The position numbers and the translations under genes are program-made. A DNA stretch of 64,000 nucleotides from Orlajensenia leifsoniae (GTDB lineage: Bacteria > Actinomycetota > Actinomycetes > Actinomycetales > Microbacteriaceae): contig NZ_SPQZ01000004.1 of the NCBI RefSeq assembly GCF_004570845.1, positions 372,001-436,000 on the forward strand, given 5' to 3'. The stretch's first letter is position 1. Every line of letters starts with the position of its first letter. This document shows, in pieces, positions 16,676 to 27,431 of this stretch. Below the pieces are notes generated by a model. The model saw only the letters and a list, made by a program, of their open reading frames with translations, did not search any database and was not told the DNA's origin.

Positions 16676-17881
16676 GTGGCATCCGTTCTCGTCGTCAATT
16701 CCGGGTCGTCGTCGTTCAAGTACCAGCTCATCGATTCCGAGAGCGAGCGGATGCTGGCCACCGGCCTCGTCGAGCGCATCGGCGAGGCGCAGGGCCGCGC
16801 CGTGCACACAGTGGTGGCCAGTGACGGCGCCGAGGAGAAGTCGGAGCGCGAGCTGCCGATCGCCGACCACACGGCGGGCTTCGCGGTGATGCTCGACGCC
16901 ATCGCCGACCTGGGGCCGTCGCTGGAGACGCATCCGGTCATCGCAGTCGGCCACCGCGTGGTGCAGGGCGGCGCACGCTTCTTCGAGCCGACCGTCATCA
17001 CCGACCTGGTGCGCATCAACATCGACGAGCTGTCGAGCCTCGCGCCCCTGCACAACCCGGCCAACCTCGAGGGCATCGTCGCGGCGCAGAAGGCCTTCCC
17101 CGGCGTGCCGCACGTCGCCGTCTTCGACACGGCGTTCCACCAGACCCTGCCGCCCGCCGCCTACACCTACGCGATCGACGCCGAGCTGGCGGCCAAGCAC
17201 CGGGTGCGCCGCTACGGCTTCCACGGCACCTCCCACCGCTTCGTGTCGCACGCCGCCGCCGAGTTCCTCGGACGCGACGTCGGCGACATCAACCAGATCG
17301 TGCTGCATCTCGGCAACGGGGCGTCGGCCTGCGCCGTCGCCGGTGGCCGCTCGGTCGAGACGAGCATGGGCATGACGCCGCTCGAGGGACTCGTCATGGG
17401 CACGCGTTCCGGCGACATCGACCCCGCCGTGCTGCTGCACCTGCAGCGCCGGGCCAAGCTCAGCATCGACGAGGTCGACGACCTGCTCAACAAGCGCAGT
17501 GGCCTGCTCGGGCTGAGCGGACGCGGCGACATGCGGGACGTCGTCGACGCCTCACTGGACGGCGACGCGGATGCCGCCCTCGCCCTCGACGTCTACGTGC
17601 ATCGGCTGCGCGGCTACGTCGGCAACTACTTCGCCCAGCTCGGTCGCGTCGATGCCGTGGTGTTCACGGCCGGAGTGGGGGAGAACTCGCCGGTCATCCG
17701 CGCCCGAGCGCTCGAGGGTCTCGAGTCGTTCGGCATCCGGATCGACGCGGAGCGGAACGAGGCGCGTTCGCGTGCCGCACGGGTGATCTCGACGGACGAC
17801 TCGACCGTGGCCGTGCTCGTGGTTCCCACGAACGAGGAGCTCGAGATCGCCCGGCAGACGCTGGCAGTCACGCGCGCCTGA
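16676..17881 (+). CDS. ackA: Acetate kinase
   Basis: Makes ATP and acetate from acetyl phosphate, and the reverse (EC 2.7.2.1). The 401-aa protein has both ASKHA family signatures: VLVVNSGSSSFKYQLID at the N-terminus and the RRYGFHGTSH stretch with the active-site region around residue 180. The phosphate-binding LHLGNGASACAV and the adenosine motif FTAGVGENSP follow. The GTG start lies three bases after the pta stop. The two genes work as a pair between acetyl-CoA and acetate. Dispersed repeats follow the stop codon. Confidence 0.96.
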   Translation: MASVLVVNSGSSSFKYQLIDSESERMLATGLVERIGEAQGRAVHTVVASDGAEEKSERELPIADHTAGFAVMLDAIADLGPSLETHPVIAVGHRVVQGGARFFEPTVITDLVRINIDELSSLAPLHNPANLEGIVAAQKAFPGVPHVAVFDTAFHQTLPPAAYTYAIDAELAAKHRVRRYGFHGTSHRFVSHAAAEFLGRDVGDINQIVLHLGNGASACAVAGGRSVETSMGMTPLEGLVMGTRSGDIDPAVLLHLQRRAKLSIDEVDDLLNKRSGLLGLSGRGDMRDVVDASLDGDADAALALDVYVHRLRGYVGNYFAQLGRVDAVVFTAGVGENSPVIRARALEGLESFGIRIDAERNEARSRAARVISTDDSTVAVLVVPTNEELEIARQTLAVTRA

Positions 17882-17884
17882 GCT

Positions 17885-17965
17885 CGCTGAGGGCCGAGCG
17901 AAGCGACCGCCCGAAGCGCCCCCGCTCCGCTCGCTGAGGGCCGAGCGGAGCGACCGCCCGAAGCG
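17885..17965 (-). repeat. Dispersed repeat module A, two reverse copies
   Basis: 17885-17925 is the reverse complement of the module at 2213-2257 with one or two changes. A shorter copy follows at 17931-17965. Both carry CGAGCG(A/G)AGCGACCGCCCG. Confidence 0.7.
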
Positions 17966-17992
17966 TCGCCGACGCGCAGCCGCTGCTCGGAA

Positions 17993-18029
17993 GCGCTTCG
18001 ACCGCGGACTTCGTCCGGACCTCAGCGCG
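17993..18029 (-). repeat. Dispersed repeat module B, reverse copy
   Basis: GCGCTTCGACCGCGGACTTC and onward, matching the reverse complement of 2271-2309. Confidence 0.7.
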
Positions 18030-18039
18030 CGGGGACCTA

Positions 18040-18075
18040 TTCCACAAGAACCATTGCACAACAGTTCTTGTGGAA
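18040..18075. promoter_or_regulatory. 12-bp inverted-repeat operator of the HTH regulator
   Basis: TTCCACAAGAAC (18040-18051) and GTTCTTGTGGAA (18064-18075) are perfect arms with a 12-nt spacer. They overlap the -35 box and the spacer of the promoter, as expected for an autorepressor. Confidence 0.75.
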
Positions 18076-18082
18076 CTAGAGT
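18054..18082 (+). promoter_or_regulatory. Sigma-70-type promoter, leaderless
   Basis: The -35 TTGCAC (18054-18059), a 17-bp spacer and the -10 TAGAGT (18077-18082) are followed six bases later by the ATG at 18089. No ribosome site is present. Confidence 0.7.
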
Positions 18083-18088
18083 GGCCTC

Positions 18089-18685
18089 ATGAGCAGCGAC
18101 ATCGAGCAGCCAGCACCCGCGCCGGCGGCATCCGTCACGGTCACCGACCCCAAGTCGATGCGCGCCCTCGCGCACCCTCTGCGGCTGAAGCTGCTCGGCC
18201 TGCTGCGCTCCGACGGGCCCGCTCCGGTCGGTCGCCTGGCCGACGCCGTCGACGAGGCCCCCGGCACCGTCAGCTACCACCTCGGAACCCTGGCCAAGTG
18301 GGGCTACGTCGTCGAGGCGCCCGAGCTGGCGAGCGACGGACGAGAGCGCTGGTGGCGCGCTGCGCACGAGACCACCCACTTCGAGCCGCTCGAACTCCGT
18401 GACGATCCCGCCCAGCTCGCGGCATCCGTCGCCATGCGGCAGATGTTCCTGCAGCACAACCTCTCCGAACAGCTGCAGGCTCTCGAGGCCGAGGCGACTC
18501 TCGAGAGCGAGTGGCTCGCGGCATCGAGCAGCGGCGACTTCCTCGCCCACCTCACCCTCGACGAGTTCGCCGAGATGACCGGCGAGTTCGACGCGCTCGT
18601 GTCGAAATGGTCGGACCGGGGACGCGCCACCCGCGAGGGCACCCGCACCGTGCGCTACCTCTACAACGCGTTCCCGCGACCATGA
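18089..18685 (+). CDS. ArsR-like winged-helix transcriptional regulator
   Basis: A 198-aa DNA-binding protein. Residues about 20-95 form the winged helix (LAHPLRLKLLGLLRSDGPA, then GTVSYHLGTLAKWGYV as recognition helix and wing). The C-terminal 100 residues are helical and probably handle dimerisation or a ligand. It sits in ATGA overlap with an MFS exporter, the usual regulator-plus-efflux pair, and a perfect 12-bp inverted repeat covers its own promoter. It probably represses this pair and releases it on binding an unknown compound. The transcript appears leaderless. Confidence 0.82.
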   Translation: MSSDIEQPAPAPAASVTVTDPKSMRALAHPLRLKLLGLLRSDGPAPVGRLADAVDEAPGTVSYHLGTLAKWGYVVEAPELASDGRERWWRAAHETTHFEPLELRDDPAQLAASVAMRQMFLQHNLSEQLQALEAEATLESEWLAASSSGDFLAHLTLDEFAEMTGEFDALVSKWSDRGRATREGTRTVRYLYNAFPRP

Positions 18686-19965
18686 CCGAGGAGATGACGA
18701 CGGATGCCGCGCTCGCTCCGCGCCGCCGGCTGCCGCTCGTCGCGCTGCTGACCGCGCAGCTCGTGTCGCTCGCCGGCAACGCCGTCACGGTGATCGCCGT
18801 GCCGCTCTACGTGCTGCAGACCACGGGCTCGCCCGTCGCCACAGGCGTGGCCGGAGTGTTCGCGACGGTGCCCATCGTGGTCGGGGGCGCGCTCGGAGGG
18901 GTGATCGTCGACAGGTTCGGATTCCGCCTCTCGAGCATCGTGGCCGACTTGGCCAGCGGGCTCACGGTGCTCGCCATCCCGGTACTCGCCGCGACCGTCG
19001 GGTTGCCGTTCTGGGCGCTGCTGTTCCTCGTCTTCCTCAGCGGGCTCCTCGACACCCCGGGCGACTCGGCGCGGGCATCGCTCGTGCCCGACCTCGCGCG
19101 CCTCGGCAGGGTGCCGATCACGCGTGCCGCCGGGGCGCAGAGCGCCATCGAGCGGTCGGCGCGCCTGCTCGGCGCGGCGGTGGCCGGTGGCCTGGTCGTG
19201 CTGGTCGGCCCGCTCGGCGCGCTCTTCATCGATGCCGGCACCTTTCTCGTCTCGGCGCTGATCGTGGCGGTGCTGGTGCCGCGCGCGGGCCGCGCCGGCG
19301 ACGGCGGCAGCACGGCCGAACGGCATCCGGAGTCCTATCTCTCCGGACTGACAGCCGGGTTCCGCTTCCTGTGGGAGAACCGCCTGATCCGCGCCGTGGT
19401 GCTGCTCGTCACCGCGACCAACGCGATCGACGTGGCGGGCATGACGGTGCTGAAGCCCGTCTACGCCACGACGGTGCTCGGGGATCCTGCGACGCTCGGC
19501 GCCATGATCGCCTGCTTCGCCGGCGGAGCGCTCGTCGGGTCGGTGGTGTTCGCGAGCGTCGGTCATCGGCTGGCCGGCCGGGCGCTGTTCGTCGCCTGCT
19601 TCGCTGTGGCCGGCGTATTGCCGTACTCCGCGATGGCGCTCGAGATCCCCTTCCTCGCGCTGCTGGCCGTGATGCTCGTCTCGGGCTTCGCGGCGGGCGC
19701 GATCAACCCGATGATCTCGACGGTGATGTACGGAACGATCCCGGCGACGATGCGGGCGCGGGTCTTCGGGGCGACATCGGCCGGGGTCGCCGCGACGATG
19801 CCGCTCGGTGCGTTCGCCGCCGGCGTGGCCGTCGAGGTCGTCGGCCTGCAGGCGACTCTCGTGGCTGCTGCCGTGCTCTACGGATGCCTCACCCTCACGC
19901 CGCTGTTCGACCGCTCGTTCCACGGATTGGCGGCGGCGCGCATGGAGACCTCACCGCACGCCTGA
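18682..19965 (+). CDS. MFS transporter
   Basis: A 427-aa inner-membrane protein with about twelve hydrophobic segments, of the actinobacterial MFS_3/enterobactin-exporter-like group (opening segment LLTAQLVSLAGNAVTVIAVP). The loop between helices 2 and 3 has GGVIVDRFGFR, the motif-A position. Substrate is unknown; the paired ArsR-like regulator suggests drug or metabolite efflux. The start is the ATG overlapping the regulator stop (ATGA). A hairpin terminator follows. Confidence 0.82.
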   Translation: MTEEMTTDAALAPRRRLPLVALLTAQLVSLAGNAVTVIAVPLYVLQTTGSPVATGVAGVFATVPIVVGGALGGVIVDRFGFRLSSIVADLASGLTVLAIPVLAATVGLPFWALLFLVFLSGLLDTPGDSARASLVPDLARLGRVPITRAAGAQSAIERSARLLGAAVAGGLVVLVGPLGALFIDAGTFLVSALIVAVLVPRAGRAGDGGSTAERHPESYLSGLTAGFRFLWENRLIRAVVLLVTATNAIDVAGMTVLKPVYATTVLGDPATLGAMIACFAGGALVGSVVFASVGHRLAGRALFVACFAVAGVLPYSAMALEIPFLALLAVMLVSGFAAGAINPMISTVMYGTIPATMRARVFGATSAGVAATMPLGAFAAGVAVEVVGLQATLVAAAVLYGCLTLTPLFDRSFHGLAAARMETSPHA

Positions 19966-19971
19966 CTCCCT

Positions 19972-19995
19972 GCATCCGGAGTCGATTCCGGATGC
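19972..19995. terminator. Hairpin after the MFS gene
   Basis: GCATCCGGA / TCCGGATGC stem of 9 bp with a 6-nt loop, seven bases after the MFS stop and before the convergent small ORF. Confidence 0.5.
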
Positions 19996-20011
19996 GGCAG
20001 CTCGGGGGAGC

Positions 20012-20164
20012 TCAGCCCTGGTTGCGTCGGCGCAGGCCGAGGTAGAGCGCGACTCCGGTCAACAGCGCGCCCGCCGCAACGACGACGGAGAGGCCCGGAT
20101 TCATGCCGGAGGTCGCCAACAGAGAGGTGCTCGTGTGCAGCGTCGACGCAGCGTGGTACAGCAT
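20012..20164 (-). CDS. Small LPXTG-like anchored protein (50 aa), uncertain
   Basis: A 50-residue frame ends like a sortase substrate: LATSG, a hydrophobic stretch of about 20 residues (LSVVVAAGALLTGVALYLGL) and the basic tail RRRNQG. A hydroxy-residue-rich segment precedes it, and there is no separate signal peptide. Either it is a tiny membrane protein, or the remnant of a longer surface protein, or a chance frame; the surrounding long open frame is only the antisense of dnaX. The start at 20164 lacks a clear ribosome site. The hydrophobic plus RRR ending is the sole support. Confidence 0.35.
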   Translation of the reverse strand: MLYHAASTLHTSTSLLATSGMNPGLSVVVAAGALLTGVALYLGLRRRNQG

Positions 20165-20356
20165 GACGATCACCGGCTTTCGGGTAGCGGTGTCGCGCGG
20201 GGTGCGCGAGAGATGGGGTATCTCGATGGCAACACCAGAATCCTCGAGATCACTGGGAAAACGACCCGATCTCGCCGTGAAAGGGGCGTTTGTGCCCACC
20301 ACTGGGGGAGTCCACAGGGCCTCGCGGGCGCGGGCGGGAATGTCGGCGGCGCCGAC

Positions 20357-20362
20357 TACTCT
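20357..20362 (+). promoter_or_regulatory. -10 element TACTCT before dnaX
   Basis: TACTCT, six bases, then GTG at 20369, with no ribosome site. This has the same geometry as the other leaderless starts in the window. Confidence 0.45.
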
Positions 20363-20368
20363 TGAACC

Positions 20369-22798
20369 GTGGTCACCGCCCTGTATCGCCGCTATCGGCC
20401 CGAGACGTTCTCCGAGATGATCGGGCAGTCCCAGGTGACCGATCCGCTCATGACAGCCCTGCGCGCAGACCGGGTGAATCACGCCTATCTCTTCAGCGGG
20501 CCCCGCGGATGCGGCAAGACGACATCGGCCCGCATCCTGGCGCGCTGCCTCAACTGCGCCGAGGGTCCCACCGACACTCCCTGTGGAAAGTGCGACAGCT
20601 GCATCGAGCTCTCGCGCGCCGGCGGCGGATCGCTCGACGTCGTCGAGATCGACGCGGCGAGCCACAACGGCGTCGACGATGCCCGCGACCTGCGGGAGCG
20701 GGCCATCTTCGCTCCGGCCCGCGACCGCTACAAGATCTTCATCCTCGACGAGGCCCACATGGTCACGCCGCAGGGCTTCAACGCCCTGCTCAAGCTGGTC
20801 GAAGAGCCGCCCGAGCACGTCAAGTTCATCTTCGCGACGACCGAGCCCGAGAAGGTGCTCGGCACCATCCGCTCGCGCACGCACCACTACCCGTTCCGGC
20901 TGGTGCCGCCGGCCCAGATGCTCGAGTACGTGCAGAAGCTCTGCGACGAGGAGGGCGTGAAGGTCGCTCCGGGCGTGCTCCCGCTCGTCGTCCGTGCCGG
21001 GGGCGGTTCCCCGCGCGACACCCTCTCGCTGCTCGACCAGCTCATGGCCGGGTCCGAAGACTCCACGGTCGACTACGAGCGCGCCGTCGCCCTGCTCGGC
21101 TTCACCCACGGTGCCCTGCTCGACGAGATCATCGACGCCATCGCGGCCCGTGACGCAGCGGGAGCCTTCGCCGGCATCGACCGCGTCATCCAGACCGGCC
21201 AAGACCCGCGACGGTTCGTCGAAGACCTGCTCGAGCGCCTGCGCGACCTCATCGTCGTCGGCGCGACCACGGCCAAGGGTGCCGCGGCCGTGCTGCGCGG
21301 TGTCCCGCAGGACGAACTCGACCGCATGGGCGTGCAGGCCACGGCCTTCGGCCAGGCCGAGCTCTCGCGCACCGCAGACATCGTGAACGCCGCCCTCACC
21401 GAGATGACCGGCGCCACGTCGCCGCGCCTGCACCTCGAGCTGCTCGTCGCCCGTGCCCTCGTGCCGGCGGCCGACGACACCGAGCGCGGCGCCCTCGCCC
21501 GGGTCGAGCGCCTGGAGCGTCGTGTCGGGGTGACGGATGCCGCCCCCGCCGCAGCGTCCGCAGGCAGGGGCAGCGGCGCAGTCGCCGCCGAGGCTCAGGT
21601 GCCGGCTCCCGCCCCCGCCCCTGTCGCGCCTGCAGCGCCGGCTGCCGCCGTTGCACCTGCAGCACCTTCCGCCGCCAGAGGCGGCGACACTGTCGCCGCC
21701 GGAGCCCCATCCCCGGCGCCCACCCCCGCACCCGACTCCGCTGACCGAGGCAGCGACACTGTCGTCGCCGAAGCCGAGAAGGCTGTGCCGGCCGCATCCG
21801 AACCCGCCGCGACCGCCGCCGCCGTGCGCACCACCCCCGTCGGTCCCGTCACGTTCGCCCAGGTCAAAGACGCCTGGCCCGAGGTGCTCGAGGCCGTCAA
21901 GGTCGCCAGCCTCAATGCCTGGATGGTCGTCTTCACGGCCCAGGTGCGCGAACTCCGCGACGACGACGTGCTCGTTCTCGGTTTCCCGAGCCAGAAAGAC
22001 GTCGCGGCGCTCAAGCAGCAGGCCGCCCCCGGCCAGGGCGTCGGCGATCACCTCAAGCGCGCCGTGTCCGACATCCTCGGCTTCACCCCGAAGCTCATCG
22101 CCCGCGTCGAGACTCCCGGCGGCCCCGGCGGCCCCGGCGGCCCCGGCGGCTCGGGAACGCCCGATGTCACGACGCCTCCCGCCGGTGATCCGGGCGGTGC
22201 CGCAGCCACGGCTGCCCCGTCGAGCGGCGCTCCTGCCGCGCCGGCCGCATCCCCGTCGGCGCGCACGCAGATCCCCGCGACCGGCGCGCCATCGGCGTCT
22301 GCTCCATCGACATCCGCGGCATCCGCCCCCGTCGACTCCGCAGACGGCTGGGCGACCATCGCGATCCCCGGTGCCGGAGCACCCGCACCGGCGGCGGCTG
22401 ACGCGCCCGCTCCAGCTCCCCAGCAGCCGACGCAGCCGAAGGCCGCAGCAGGAGCCGCCGCGCCGATTCAGGCCCCCACGGCGGCGGCCGTTCCGGCAGC
22501 GTCGGCCCCGTCCGATGACGAGCCGCCGTTCGACGATGTGCCCCCGCCCTTCGACGACGAGCCGCCCTATGACCCCGGCCTCCCCGAAGACCCCGGCCCC
22601 CGCTACGACACCGCTCCTCAGCGCCCGGCACCCGCTGGCCCGCGCCAGAAGCAGGGCGCACAGCAGTCTGCGCGCGGTCAGCGCCCGGCGGCCCCCGGTC
22701 AGCGCTACGGCGAGTCCGTCGTGCGCGAGGTGCTCGGCGCCACCTTCCTCGAGGAGCAGCCGCACACCCCCAAGACCGGCTTCCGCGAGCGGGCATAG
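20369..22798 (+). CDS. dnaX: DNA polymerase III subunit gamma/tau
   Basis: Motor and organiser of the replicative clamp loader. The AAA+ domain (about 1-220) has Walker A GPRGCGKT (Lys50), a zinc-binding cluster in the NCAEGP...CGKCDSC region, and Walker B ILDEAHM. The lid and gamma collar domains extend to about residue 370. Then comes a long Ala/Pro-rich linker, a tau-like domain (about 485-590, [18 protein letters not shown]), and a second Pro/Ala-rich acidic stretch. At 809 aa it is the tau-length actinobacterial form. The GTG start precedes the conserved [12 protein letters not shown]. recR follows after 14 bp. Confidence 0.95.
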   Translation: MVTALYRRYRPETFSEMIGQSQVTDPLMTALRADRVNHAYLFSGPRGCGKTTSARILARCLNCAEGPTDTPCGKCDSCIELSRAGGGSLDVVEIDAASHNGVDDARDLRERAIFAPARDRYKIFILDEAHMVTPQGFNALLKLVEEPPEHVKFIFATTEPEKVLGTIRSRTHHYPFRLVPPAQMLEYVQKLCDEEGVKVAPGVLPLVVRAGGGSPRDTLSLLDQLMAGSEDSTVDYERAVALLGFTHGALLDEIIDAIAARDAAGAFAGIDRVIQTGQDPRRFVEDLLERLRDLIVVGATTAKGAAAVLRGVPQDELDRMGVQATAFGQAELSRTADIVNAALTEMTGATSPRLHLELLVARALVPAADDTERGALARVERLERRVGVTDAAPAAASAGRGSGAVAAEAQVPAPAPAPVAPAAPAAAVAPAAPSAARGGDTVAAGAPSPAPTPAPDSADRGSDTVVAEAEKAVPAASEPAATAAAVRTTPVGPVTFAQVKDAWPEVLEAVKVASLNAWMVVFTAQVRELRDDDVLVLGFPSQKDVAALKQQAAPGQGVGDHLKRAVSDILGFTPKLIARVETPGGPGGPGGPGGSGTPDVTTPPAGDPGGAAATAAPSSGAPAAPAASPSARTQIPATGAPSASAPSTSAASAPVDSADGWATIAIPGAGAPAPAAADAPAPAPQQPTQPKAAAGAAAPIQAPTAAAVPAASAPSDDEPPFDDVPPPFDDEPPYDPGLPEDPGPRYDTAPQRPAPAGPRQKQGAQQSARGQRPAAPGQRYGESVVREVLGATFLEEQPHTPKTGFRERA

Positions 22799-22812
22799 GG
22801 GCGAGAAGAGAC

Positions 22813-23409
22813 ATGTACGAGGGAATCGTCCAAGACCTGATCGACGAGCTCGGCCGACTGCCGGGCATCGGTCCGAAGTCGGCACAGCGCATCGCGTTCC
22901 ACATCCTGCAGACGCAGAGTTTCGATGTCGCGCGCCTCGCCGAGATCCTCACGACGGTGCGCGAGCGGGTCAAGTTCTGCAGCATCTGCGGCAACATCTC
23001 CGAACAGGACACCTGCACGATCTGCCGTGACCCCCGGCGCGACCCGGCTCTCATCTGCGTGGTCGAGGAGGCGAAGGACGTCGTCGCCATCGAGCGCACC
23101 CGCGAGTTCCGCGGGCTCTACCACGTGCTCGGCGGTGCCATCAGCCCGATCGACGGCATCGGCCCCGACGACCTCAGCATCCGCCAGCTCATGCAGCGGC
23201 TCGCCGACGGCACCGTGCAGGAGGTCATCATCGCCACCGACCCGAACCTCGAGGGCGAGGCCACGGCCACCTACCTGTCGCGTCTGCTCACGACGCTCGA
23301 GATCCGCGTCACACGGTTGGCGTCGGGGCTGCCCGTCGGTGGCGACCTCGAGTACGCCGACGAGGTCACCCTCGGTCGTGCCTTCGAGGGCCGGCGCTCG
23401 GTCAGCTGA
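22813..23409 (+). CDS. recR: Recombination mediator RecR
   Basis: A 198-aa protein acting with RecF/RecO to load RecA at gaps. It contains the helix-hairpin-helix segment near [15 protein letters not shown], a four-cysteine zinc finger ([16 protein letters not shown]) and a TOPRIM domain ([14 protein letters not shown], then [16 protein letters not shown]). Length is normal. The dnaX-recR order is widely conserved. Confidence 0.96.
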   Translation: MYEGIVQDLIDELGRLPGIGPKSAQRIAFHILQTQSFDVARLAEILTTVRERVKFCSICGNISEQDTCTICRDPRRDPALICVVEEAKDVVAIERTREFRGLYHVLGGAISPIDGIGPDDLSIRQLMQRLADGTVQEVIIATDPNLEGEATATYLSRLLTTLEIRVTRLASGLPVGGDLEYADEVTLGRAFEGRRSVS

Positions 23410-23410
23410 G

Positions 23411-23899
23411 CTACCGCAGGATCTCCACCAGGGCGATCCACGACAGCAGCACTGCCGAGAGGATGGCGAGGATGCTGCCGATGGCCACGCCGTAGTAGCC
23501 GCCGGCGTCTCCGAGGAGAAGAAGGACGGAGCCGACGCCGAAGGCGACCAGTGGCGCGATCCCGGCGGCGTTCTTGAGCAGCGGGCTCCCGTTTGCGCGG
23601 TTCTCGCGCACGATCGCCCGTGCCGCGGCGAACTCCAGCCATGTCGCCACAACGGTTCCCACCAGGATCTCCAGTCCGAGTGCCCAGAGCGGTTGACGGG
23701 GGATCAACGCGAGGCAGGATGCCGTCACGCCGAGCATGAGCGCTCCGATGGACGCTGCCGCCCGCGCCGGGATGGTCGCGGTCTGCAGGATCTCGCGGAT
23801 GTTCACCGACATCGCCACGATGATGAGGCCCGCCAGCGCCGCGCCGGCCCCCGCGATCGCCAGGTTGAACTCGGTCCAGCCCTCGAGCATGGTGTCCAT
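23411..23899 (-). CDS. Uncharacterised five-TM membrane protein
   Basis: A 162-aa protein with about five hydrophobic segments, starting with LAIAGAGAALAGLIIVAMSV near residue 13. No catalytic motif is seen and I do not recognise a named family; similar small multi-spanning proteins with an initial WTEFNLA stretch are common in actinobacteria. The start at 23899 is chosen because the TM hairpin begins soon after; the 37 extra upstream residues are Gly/Cys-rich and unlike a leader. It is convergent with recR, only one base apart. Confidence 0.55.
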   Translation of the reverse strand: MDTMLEGWTEFNLAIAGAGAALAGLIIVAMSVNIREILQTATIPARAAASIGALMLGVTASCLALIPRQPLWALGLEILVGTVVATWLEFAAARAIVRENRANGSPLLKNAAGIAPLVAFGVGSVLLLLGDAGGYYGVAIGSILAILSAVLLSWIALVEILR

Positions 23900-23983
23900 G
23901 CGCGGCACTCTACCGCTGCACGTCGCCGCGCGGCATCCGCAGCCCCCACCGTCACATAGCGCAGAGGGCATATGCGCGCCGTT

Positions 23984-23989
23984 TATGAT
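23984..23989 (+). promoter_or_regulatory. -10 element TATGAT of the aspartokinase gene
   Basis: A near-consensus -10 box 36 bp before the GTG at 24025. A short leader with an AGGAG site follows. Confidence 0.5.
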
Positions 23990-24024
23990 GGGGGTTCCGC
24001 CTCGTCCCACCCCAGGAGTTGTTC

Positions 24025-25305
<1,281 letters not shown>

Positions 25306-25358
25306 GGTCCGGATGCACCGGAGCCGCGTCGTGGCATCCGTCGGGCACAGCAGCCCAC

Positions 25359-25378
25359 CGGCAGTCGATCGACTGCCG
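25359..25378. promoter_or_regulatory. Perfect 20-bp palindrome between lysC and asd
   Basis: CGGCAGTCGATCGACTGCCG is self-complementary over its whole length, 54 bp after lysC and 101 bp before asd. It could be an operator or an attenuating hairpin. Confidence 0.5.
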
Positions 25379-25457
25379 TTCCACAGGGCGAAGCCGCCAA
25401 AACGGTGAGATCCGATCGATCCGAACCCGTCGGGCGGCCCACCCCTGTCAGACTTGA

Positions 25458-26543
<1,086 letters not shown>

Positions 26544-26610
26544 GCCGGCTCACCGAACGCGCGCCGAACTCTCGCTCACCGACCGCCCGACCGGAGCTGC
26601 ACCACACCAC

Positions 26611-27372
26611 ATGAAGCACCTCACGCGCTCCGTCGCGGGCGCCGTCGGGCTGCTGCTCGCTGCCGCCATGCTCTCGGGCTGTGCTCCGAGCGCCGCCCAG
26701 TCCATGATCGACCCCGCGGCGACGCCCTCGGCCGGATCGCCGGCGCCGCTGAGCGAAGGTGCCGTGCCGACGCCTGTGCCCACACCGGCACCGACCGCCG
26801 ACGCCACCGGGCAGCGCCAGGTCGTGGCGTTCTACGGGGACTCCTTCACCCACGGCCAGGGAGCATCCGTCTCGGGCAAGCGCTGGTCGACCCTCGTCAG
26901 CGATGACCACGACTGGATCGAGGTCAATCCGAGCATCAGCGGCCTCGGGTTCGTCAAGAATCGCACCCGCGACGCCATCGACATCGTCGACACCATCGTC
27001 GCGGCCCACCCCGACATCGTCATCAGCACCATGGGCCTCAACGACAATTCCGTCATGCCGGGCTCGGCGGCGGACGTGCACGCTGCGATCGAGGCGGACT
27101 TCCACCGCTTCGCCACCGAGATCCCCGACGCCCGCTTCATCGTGGTCGAGCCGTTCTGGTCGAACCAGGATCGCCCGGCCTCCGTCGACCGGATCATCGC
27201 GTGGGTCAAGGCGGCCGCGTCGGAGGTCGGCGCCGACTACATCCCCGGCGCCTCCCATTGGATGGATGGCCACCCCGAGCTGCACGAAGCCGGTGGCGGG
27301 CATCCGAACGACGCCGGGCACGCGATGATCGCGCGGCGGATGGACGCGGCCCTGGCGAAGCTCGGACTCTAG
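26611..27372 (+). CDS. SGNH/GDSL-hydrolase lipoprotein 1
   Basis: A 253-aa exported lipoprotein. The signal peptide ends in the lipobox LSGC (lipidated Cys near residue 25), followed by a Pro/Thr/Ala-rich spacer of about 45 residues. The SGNH domain has block I FYGDSFTHG (nucleophile Ser), block III MGLNDN (Asn) and a C-terminal HPND that probably carries the catalytic His. Such enzymes deacylate or cleave esters on cell-wall glycans or lipids; the substrate is unknown. It is clearly paralogous to 32150-32875. It may share transcription with asd (67-bp gap). Confidence 0.78.
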   Translation: MKHLTRSVAGAVGLLLAAAMLSGCAPSAAQSMIDPAATPSAGSPAPLSEGAVPTPVPTPAPTADATGQRQVVAFYGDSFTHGQGASVSGKRWSTLVSDDHDWIEVNPSISGLGFVKNRTRDAIDIVDTIVAAHPDIVISTMGLNDNSVMPGSAADVHAAIEADFHRFATEIPDARFIVVEPFWSNQDRPASVDRIIAWVKAAASEVGADYIPGASHWMDGHPELHEAGGGHPNDAGHAMIARRMDAALAKLGL

Positions 27373-27418
27373 CCCGACCGCCACGGTGGCGCGAGCCGTC
27401 GGAGGCCCGCCCACCCGT

Positions 27419-27424
27419 TAGTGT
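27419..27424 (+). promoter_or_regulatory. -10 element TAGTGT, leaderless start
   Basis: TAGTGT is followed by seven bases and the ATG at 27432, with no ribosome site. Confidence 0.45.
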
Positions 27425-27431
27425 CGAGACC

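Noticed and set aside
15272-17440. Large minus-strand frames over pta and ackA
   Set aside because: Shadows of two strongly conserved genes.
20165-22885. Long minus-strand frame over dnaX
   Set aside because: Composition (Gly/Arg/Ala repeats) mirrors the dnaX linker; only the last 50 codons were kept, as uncertain.
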